In this document: in pieces, positions 58,523 through 64,000 of the stretch | Layout of the letters: the number at the start of each line of letters is the position of its first letter | Numbering within the stretch: the stretch's first letter is position 1 | Origin: Chakrabartyella piscis | Lineage (GTDB): Bacteria; Bacillota; Clostridia; Lachnospirales; Anaerotignaceae | Reading direction: 5' to 3' | NCBI GenBank assembly: GCA_030067835.1 | Contig: CP092441.1 | Span: forward strand, 1,426,001 to 1,490,000 | DNA length: 64,000 nt | Notes under the pieces: model-generated | Databases searched by the model: none | What the model was told of the DNA's origin: nothing | Seen by the model: the letters and a program-made list of their open reading frames with translations, nothing else | Translations under genes and position numbers: made by a program

Positions 58523-59770
58523 ATGTTAATAATGTCAAGTTTAATTATAGTCTATCTATGTCATTCAATAGCCTTTTATACCATTAGTGAAAGGAAATAT
58601 TCCACCAAAACTTCCATATGTATTTGGAGTGCCACCTGCTTGCTGTCGGTGGCTTTTGGTTTGTATGCGAGTGTTATTTTTTCAGAATCAGCAATTAAAA
58701 TTTTGTACTTTAGCACTTTCTTACTATATTTTCTGATATACCTGCTGACAAACACTGGTGCAATGGGAAAGAACATATTCATTGGTATTGCTTATAGCAT
58801 GGTCTTTATAATGATACTCATTGTCATTGTTTTGGGACAAAGGTATTTCACTATTTTCCCTTGGGGGCTTATAGCATATTTGGGTCTATATGGGACACTG
58901 ATATATTTATATGGTCGAAGATATAGAAGAAAATTTATGCGAATCTTTGCTTATGTAGAAAAAGGTTGGTTTTCCATCAATGTCATTGCAATGATGATGT
59001 TTGTTCTGTTTTCCAATTATTGTGTAGACTTCATCAAAAGCGATTCTGAAAACATAGGTGCATTGATACATATTCTTTACTTATTTATTATGAATGCATT
59101 TGTCATTTCTGGCTTGTATAGAATGGTTGTCTTTATGAGCGAAAAAGCAAGATCCAGAGAAATGATTTTGCAAACACAATTGCTGAAAGTTCAAATTGAG
59201 CAATTGGAAGAAATTAAGACAACATATCAAAGATATCGTCATGATGAAAGACATCATAACTTGTTGATTTCAGAATTTGCAAAAAATGGACAAATAGAAC
59301 AATTGCTGGAGTATGTTGGGAATTTGGAAGAAGAACAGGAAAAATGGCGTTTCGAAGAATTGTGTAATGATGATACCATCAATAGTGTTCTTGTTATCTA
59401 CAAGGGGAAAGCAAGCAAACAAAACATTTTATTTCAGTCATTTGCAGTATTGCCAGCTGAATCACAATTTGCAACCATAGATTTGGCAGTCATCATTTCC
59501 AATATGTTGGAGAATGCATATCACGCAAGTTTGGTGTGTAAATCACCATTTATTACATTCCATATGCAGGAAAAGTATGGTAAATTGGTCATAGAATGTA
59601 AAAATAGTTGTAGTGAAAGTGTGGAATTCCATAATGGGATGCCAAAAGCAATAGCGGGACATGGAATTGGCACCCATAGCATGGTGAGTTATGTAAAAAA
59701 ATACAATGGTGAAATTCAATTTTCCGAAGAAAAAAAGGTGTTCCAAGTCAAGATTGTGATAAATATGTAA
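58523..59770 (+). CDS. GHKL-type sensor histidine kinase (AgrC-like)
   Basis: 415 residues from ATG 58523 behind AAGGAG. Six hydrophobic segments lie in residues 1-205, then a coiled-coil dimerisation region (ILQTQLLKVQIEQLEEI). The phospho-acceptor motif RYRHDERHHN has His about 240. The ATP-binding N box is SNMLENAYHAS (about 330), and the G box is GHGIGTHSM (about 388). This is the peptide-sensing kinase type that pairs with LytTR regulators. No AgrB/AgrD or other peptide gene is found nearby, so the signal is unknown. Confidence 0.9.
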   Translation: MLIMSSLIIVYLCHSIAFYTISERKYSTKTSICIWSATCLLSVAFGLYASVIFSESAIKILYFSTFLLYFLIYLLTNTGAMGKNIFIGIAYSMVFIMILIVIVLGQRYFTIFPWGLIAYLGLYGTLIYLYGRRYRRKFMRIFAYVEKGWFSINVIAMMMFVLFSNYCVDFIKSDSENIGALIHILYLFIMNAFVISGLYRMVVFMSEKARSREMILQTQLLKVQIEQLEEIKTTYQRYRHDERHHNLLISEFAKNGQIEQLLEYVGNLEEEQEKWRFEELCNDDTINSVLVIYKGKASKQNILFQSFAVLPAESQFATIDLAVIISNMLENAYHASLVCKSPFITFHMQEKYGKLVIECKNSCSESVEFHNGMPKAIAGHGIGTHSMVSYVKKYNGEIQFSEEKKVFQVKIVINM

Positions 59771-59885
59771 AAAACATATAGGGATAGCGGATGCCAATTC
59801 AAAAATTTTTTATCTAAACCTAAACCTAAAACAGAGCGTTTGTTGTAATTGCAAAACGAATATATGAATTCAATCATTTAGAATG

Positions 59886-59919
59886 ATAGGGCAGTCTGTG
59901 TGGCTGCTCTTATTTTTTT
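59886..59919 (+). terminator. Intrinsic terminator after the kinase gene
   Basis: TAGGGCAG / CTGCTCTT (one wobble), nine-base loop, seven T. Confidence 0.75.
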
Positions 59920-59950
59920 AGATAAAATTTTTAATAGTAAAATAGCCAAC

Positions 59951-59981
59951 TGTAGGGGCTTACCTATGTGGAGCCTACATA
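59951..59981 (+). repeat. GTAGGG palindrome, copy 16
   Basis: TGTAGGGGCT, TACCTATGTGG, AGCCTACAT. The outer TGTAGG pairs with CCTACA, so the ends themselves are complementary here. Confidence 0.7.
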
Positions 59982-60001
59982 TCATACAAATCATATCACA
60001 A

Positions 60002-60034
60002 TAAAAAAACCGCCCATAATGAGCGGTAAAAAAT
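60002..60034 (-). terminator. Intrinsic terminator of the degV gene
   Basis: Minus strand: ACCGCTC, ATTAT, GGGCGGT, seven T. Confidence 0.8.
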
Positions 60035-60039
60035 TAATA

Positions 60040-60927
60040 TTAAAGTGCTGTATATTTTTTACAGTAAGCAAGACCAACCAAAAGAGGACCACCATGAGAA
60101 CCCATGCAAAGACCCAATTGCACAGGAGCGTCACCAGCAACTTCATAGCCATCATCAACAAGTTCTTGCATAAATTGTTTTGCAGCATCTAATTTTTGAG
60201 AACTGGTGTAAATAACTTGCACTTGGTAATCGGATTTGTTTCCACCAACAACAGTATCTAAGTCGTTTTTCATAAATGCGAATACTTTTTTTGTACTACG
60301 CACTTTTGCAGCAGGATGCACAACACCATCGACAAGTGTCAAAATCGCTTTGATATTCAAAATATTGGAAGCCAAACCGGCAGCTTTTCCAATGCGTCCA
60401 CCTTTTACCATATGATCCAAATTGTCCATGGAGAAGAACAATTTACAGTGGTTATGAGCAATGTTTTCCAATTTTTCTGCTGCCTCTACAAGAGGAACAC
60501 CAGCATCACGCATAGCAATTGCTTGATGAGCAACCAAATGTTCGGAACCAGTTGCTTGCAAAGTATCCACAACACAAATTTTTGCTTCTGGATGTGCTTC
60601 TTCTAACATATTTTTTGCATTGAAAGCACTTTGATAAGAACCGCTTACGCCAGATGTCAAACAAACACAAAGGATATCATTGCCTGCTTTGATGATAGGT
60701 TCAAATACGTCCAAATAGTGTTGAATGGTTGGTTGAGAAGTCTTTGGAAATGCCGCTTCATGAATCACTTTTTCATAAAATTCATCTGTGGTCAAATCTT
60801 TGTGTTCTGTGTAAACAGTAGAACTGTCAAAGGTAACAGAGAAAGGAACCAGCTTGACATGCAAAGCTTCTGCCTGTGCCATTGTAAAATCTGTTGCACT
60901 ATCTGCAACTATTTGATATGTACGCAT
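60040..60927 (-). CDS. DegV family fatty-acid-binding protein
   Basis: 295 residues, ATG at 60927 behind GGAGGT. DegV motifs: VADSATDFT (about 7-15), KTSQPTIQHY (about 58-67), CLTSGVSGSYQSAF (about 88-101) and GGRIGKAAG (about 175). In Gram-positives these proteins (FakB type) bind fatty acids and present them to the kinase FakA for incorporation into phospholipid. The fakA gene is not in this window. Full length for the family. Confidence 0.92.
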   Translation of the reverse strand: MRTYQIVADSATDFTMAQAEALHVKLVPFSVTFDSSTVYTEHKDLTTDEFYEKVIHEAAFPKTSQPTIQHYLDVFEPIIKAGNDILCVCLTSGVSGSYQSAFNAKNMLEEAHPEAKICVVDTLQATGSEHLVAHQAIAMRDAGVPLVEAAEKLENIAHNHCKLFFSMDNLDHMVKGGRIGKAAGLASNILNIKAILTLVDGVVHPAAKVRSTKKVFAFMKNDLDTVVGGNKSDYQVQVIYTSSQKLDAAKQFMQELVDDGYEVAGDAPVQLGLCMGSHGGPLLVGLAYCKKYTAL

Positions 60928-60980
60928 AATAAACCTCCATATTTATAACAATAAGTAGTAGTATTGAAAACTATGTGTAT

Positions 60981-61009
60981 ATTTTATATGAAAAAGTGAG
61001 AAATGTCAA
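60981..61009 (-). promoter_or_regulatory. Promoter of the degV gene
   Basis: Minus strand: perfect TTGACA, 17 bp, TAAAAT. Confidence 0.7.
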
Positions 61010-61030
61010 TGATATTAGGAGATAGAAAGT

Positions 61031-61059
61031 TTGCTTTACAAGAAAAATAATGATATAAT
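61031..61059 (+). promoter_or_regulatory. Promoter of topB
   Basis: TTGCTT, 17 bp, perfect TATAAT with extended TGA. Confidence 0.6.
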
Positions 61060-61065
61060 GCAACT

Positions 61066-61094
61066 TGTAGGGGCGGATTCCATATCCGCCCGTA
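61066..61094 (+). repeat. GTAGGG palindrome, copy 17
   Basis: TGTAGGGGCGGATTC, CATATCCGCCCGTA: stem GGGCGGAT / ATCCGCCC. It would be in the 5' leader of the topB mRNA. Confidence 0.85.
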
Positions 61095-61132
61095 AATATG
61101 TAAAAAATTGATTGATGAATTGAGGTGAAAAA

Positions 61133-63280
61133 ATGGGTAAAATTTTGATTATAGCAGAAAAACCATCTGTGGCACGTGACATTGCAAAAACAGTTGGTGC
61201 CAACCAAAAAGGCGATGGTTGCTTGATGGGTGAAAAATACGTGGTTTCTTGGGCAATTGGTCATTTGGTGACTTTGAAAGAACCGGAAGAATATGATGAA
61301 AAATTCAAAAAATGGAATGTTGCAACTTTACCCATTTTACCAGATACAATGGAATTGAAAGCCATTGCAAAAACAAGAAGTCAATTGAAAATCCTACACA
61401 AATGGATGAATAGTAGTGAAGTGGATTCTTTGATATGTGCAACAGATAGTGGACGTGAAGGGGAGTTGATTTTCAGATATATCTATGAAATCACCAAGTG
61501 CAAGAAGCCATTTCAACGTCTTTGGATTTCCAGTATGACAGAACAAGCCATCAAAGAAGGTTTTGCAAAGTTAAAAGATGGTAAAGAATATGATTTGTTG
61601 TATCGGTCAGCAAAATGTAGGTCAGAAGCAGACTGGCTTGTGGGTATGAATGCCACTAGAGCCTATACATTACGTTATAACGTACTTCTCAGCATTGGGC
61701 GTGTGCAAACACCGACACTTGCTTTGATTGTAGAAAAACAAAAGGAAATCAATGCTTTTGTACCACAGGAATATTTTGAAGTCCAAGGAGATTTGGATGG
61801 ATTCACAGCCATGTGGATTGACAAGGAAGAACAAACAAAAATTGAGAAAAAAGAAGTTGCACAGGAGATTGCAAAACGTACCAAAGGGGAAAAGGCAGTT
61901 TGTTCACGTGTGGAACAAGAAGAAAAACGTACTTTACCACCACTTCTTTATGATTTGACAGAATTGCAAAGGGAATGCAACACCAAATTTGGATATTCTG
62001 CAAAGAAAACATTGGACATTGCACAGGCGCTTTATGAAAAACGCAAAATGATTACATATCCAAGAACAGATAGTAGATATCTCAGTGATGATATGAAGGG
62101 TAAAGTACAGAAAACCATGAATTTGATGGGGAATATGGAAGCCTTCAGCAAATACATTGCTCCATTGCAATCAAAGGGTAATTTAACATTTACCAAACGT
62201 TTGGTGGACAATGGCAAAGTGACAGACCACCACGCAATCATACCGACAGATGGCAGATGGAAATTGGATTCTGTGTCAGAAGAAGAACGCAACGTATTCT
62301 TATTGGTGGCAGCCAGATTCATTGGTGTATTTTATCCTGCTTATCAATATGAAGTGACAAAAGCGTATTTTACAGTGCAAGAAGATACATTCCTATCCAA
62401 AGGGACAGTTGTGACAAATGAAGGTTGGAAAGGTGTAGAAAAAGCATTGATTCCAGCAAAACCATCGAAGAAGAAAGCACAAGAAGAACAAAAATTACCA
62501 CCAATTGCAAAGAATCAACTCTTTGATATGGTGAAAACAGAAGTATTGCAAAAGAAAACTACAGCACCGAAACCATATACAGAAAGTAGTTTGTTGTCTG
62601 CAATGGAAAATGCAGGACGCTTTGTGGAAGATGAAACCTTGAAGGAACAAATGAAAGATAGCGGACTTGGCACACCAGCAACGAGAGCTGCCATTATAGA
62701 ACGTTTGCTTTCTGTTGGATATTTGACTAGAAAAGGCAAAACTTTGATTCCTACAGAAAAAGGTATGGCTTTGATAGCAGTGGTTCCAAAGGAATTGTCA
62801 TCACCACAAACCACAGGCAAATGGGAAAAAGGACTTTCTTCCATTGCAAAAGGAACTATGGAAGATGAGAAATTTATGGGAAGCATCAGTCGCTATGTCA
62901 GTTTTTTGGTGGGAGATGCCAAGAGTCGCAAAACGGATGTCACCTTCCCAGAAGAAAAAAGAGGTGGCAAAGGAAAACGAACACCTCAAAATACATTGGG
63001 CAAATGCCCAGTATGTAAAAAGGGTGATGTTTTGGAGCATTCCAAAGGATTTTATTGTAGCCAGTGGAAAAGTGGTTGCAAATTTACAGCTTGGAAAGAT
63101 AGCCTCAAAACCAATGGTTTGGAACTGAATGAAACCATGATGAAAGAATTGTTGGAAAAAGGAGAAATTCCCAATATGGATGTGGCATTGTCACAAACAG
63201 GAGAACGTGGAACAGCAAAATTGGTATTTGCCACTGATGGCAGTGGTCGTATAGAAATCAAAGATTTTATGAGAAACTAG
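61133..63280 (+). CDS. topB: DNA topoisomerase III
   Basis: 715 residues, ATG 61133 behind GAGGTGA. The Toprim domain has IIAEKPSVARDIA (about 5-17) and the metal-binding ATDSGREGE (about 102-110). The type IA catalytic Tyr is Y309 in ITYPRTDSRYL. KDSGLGTPATRAAIIERL (about 509-526) is the conserved late motif. One C-terminal zinc ribbon (CPVC...YCSQWKSGC, about 625-650) completes it. It relaxes and decatenates DNA through single-strand passage. Chromosomal TopB of Bacillus type is a better fit than conjugative-element TopB, as no transfer genes are nearby. Confidence 0.93.
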   Translation: MGKILIIAEKPSVARDIAKTVGANQKGDGCLMGEKYVVSWAIGHLVTLKEPEEYDEKFKKWNVATLPILPDTMELKAIAKTRSQLKILHKWMNSSEVDSLICATDSGREGELIFRYIYEITKCKKPFQRLWISSMTEQAIKEGFAKLKDGKEYDLLYRSAKCRSEADWLVGMNATRAYTLRYNVLLSIGRVQTPTLALIVEKQKEINAFVPQEYFEVQGDLDGFTAMWIDKEEQTKIEKKEVAQEIAKRTKGEKAVCSRVEQEEKRTLPPLLYDLTELQRECNTKFGYSAKKTLDIAQALYEKRKMITYPRTDSRYLSDDMKGKVQKTMNLMGNMEAFSKYIAPLQSKGNLTFTKRLVDNGKVTDHHAIIPTDGRWKLDSVSEEERNVFLLVAARFIGVFYPAYQYEVTKAYFTVQEDTFLSKGTVVTNEGWKGVEKALIPAKPSKKKAQEEQKLPPIAKNQLFDMVKTEVLQKKTTAPKPYTESSLLSAMENAGRFVEDETLKEQMKDSGLGTPATRAAIIERLLSVGYLTRKGKTLIPTEKGMALIAVVPKELSSPQTTGKWEKGLSSIAKGTMEDEKFMGSISRYVSFLVGDAKSRKTDVTFPEEKRGGKGKRTPQNTLGKCPVCKKGDVLEHSKGFYCSQWKSGCKFTAWKDSLKTNGLELNETMMKELLEKGEIPNMDVALSQTGERGTAKLVFATDGSGRIEIKDFMRN

Positions 63281-63281
63281 T

Positions 63282-63303
63282 AGGTAGGGGCTTGCACCTG
63301 TCG
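63282..63303 (+). repeat. GTAGGG palindrome, copy 18, decayed
   Basis: AGGTAGGGGCTTGC followed by ACCTGTCG. Only short pairing (AGGT / ACCT) remains. Confidence 0.45.
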
Positions 63304-63330
63304 TTTCATAGATAGAAGGAGAAGATAAAA

Positions 63331-64000
63331 ATGGGTAATATGTATCAAGAAATGGGAATTTGCAAAGAAGTAGAAGATTTTTGTCAAGATATTGCAAAGG
63401 ATTTGGCGGAACGTTTTACAGAAATTGATCGAATTGCAGAACAAAATCAAATGAAAGTCATCCATGCAATGCAAAAAGAAAGAGTGGATGCAACTTGTTT
63501 TGCTGGCACCACAGGTTATGGGTATAACGATATGGGACGTGACACCTTGGAAAAGGTATATGCATCTTGTTTCCATACAGAAGCGGCTTTGGTGCGTCCA
63601 CAAATCACTTGTGGTACACATGCTTTGGCAATTGCATTGTCTGCAAACTTGTTGCCAGGAGATGAACTGTTATCTCCAGTAGGCAAACCTTATGATACAT
63701 TGGAGCGTATCATTGGTATCACAGAATCACCTTGTTCTTTGGCAGAATATGGCGTTTCTTATCGTCAAGTGGATTTGCTTTTGGATGGCACTTTTGATTA
63801 TGATAACATTGCAAAAGCCATTACAGATAAAACAAAATTGGTCACCATTCAACGTTCCAAAGGATACCAAATGCGACCTACATTTTCGGTAAAACAAATT
63901 GGTGAACTGATTGCTTTCATCAAAAAAATCAAACCATCTGTCATTTGTATGGTGGATAATTGTTATGGTGAATTTGTAGAAGAAATGGAACCATCTGATG
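63331..64000 (+). CDS. Methionine gamma-lyase family PLP enzyme, 3' end outside the window
   Basis: ATG 63331 behind AAGGAG; 223 codons are visible before the window ends. It matches the YnbB/aluminium-resistance branch of PLP fold-type I enzymes: FAGTTGYGYNDMGRDTLE (about 55-72), RPQITCGTHAL (about 90-100), VTIQRSKGYQMRP (about 171-183) and CMVDNCYGEF (about 207-216, PLP-binding Asp). The Lys that holds PLP lies beyond the window. The family is related to cystathionine lyases; its physiological reaction is not settled. Confidence 0.87.
   Translation, partial: MGNMYQEMGICKEVEDFCQDIAKDLAERFTEIDRIAEQNQMKVIHAMQKERVDATCFAGTTGYGYNDMGRDTLEKVYASCFHTEAALVRPQITCGTHALAIALSANLLPGDELLSPVGKPYDTLERIIGITESPCSLAEYGVSYRQVDLLLDGTFDYDNIAKAITDKTKLVTIQRSKGYQMRPTFSVKQIGELIAFIKKIKPSVICMVDNCYGEFVEEMEPSD

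Overview
The window looks like a chromosome segment of a low-GC, anaerobic, Gram-positive clostridial bacterium, most like Lachnospirales or an Anaerotignum-like lineage. The placement is by inference. Support comes from AT-rich DNA with strong AGGAGG-type ribosome sites, S-layer-homology (SLH) surface proteins, a Re-type citrate synthase with aconitase and isocitrate dehydrogenase, an acetate-type CoA-transferase, HemZ, DegV, two LytR-CpsA-Psr proteins, an LTA-synthase-like enzyme, and an AgrA/AgrC-like two-component pair.

Layout. 1-2648 is the end of an SLH surface protein. 2772-8441 is an ABC exporter operon: an ATPase, a zinc-ribbon membrane protein, and two ABC-2 permeases, the second fused to a zinc-ribbon module. 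8511-19239 is an ECF sigma locus: sigma factor, small membrane protein, unknown membrane protein, PrsW-type intramembrane protease, a second small membrane protein, and a 2574-residue SLH surface protein. 19417-22243 is a copper operon (copA-csoR-copZ) with a CsoR-like operator inside its promoter. 22378-28587 holds a GNAT enzyme, glucokinase, a P-loop protein, an MBL-fold enzyme, a Gfo/Idh/MocA oxidoreductase, an SGNH esterase and a CoA-transferase. 28643-29861 is an IS3-family element that has split a hairpin-forming sequence. 30237-34658 (minus) is the route from acetyl-CoA and oxaloacetate to 2-oxoglutarate. 34975-36266 (minus) is ilvC behind a leader peptide and an attenuator-like terminator. 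Then come a sodium symporter, cell-envelope genes, udk, a second ECF sigma/anti-sigma pair, a NUDIX enzyme, a tyrosine recombinase, a TtcA-like enzyme, a NagZ lipoprotein, rel-dtd-hemZ-hisS-lplA, a DUF1456 protein, the LytTR/GHKL pair, DegV, topB and the start of a methionine gamma-lyase family gene.

The most unusual feature is a dispersed family of about 25-30 bp palindromes with the form TGTAGGG(G)...CCCGTA. The ends are conserved, while the stem sequence differs from copy to copy and stays self-complementary. I count about eighteen copies between genes and six, some decayed, inside the acidic linkers of two membrane or surface proteins. The six inside genes are all read in the same frame. 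Two further dispersed repeat families are also present. The best candidate regulatory systems are the sigma/PrsW/surface-protein locus and the ilvC leader-peptide attenuator.
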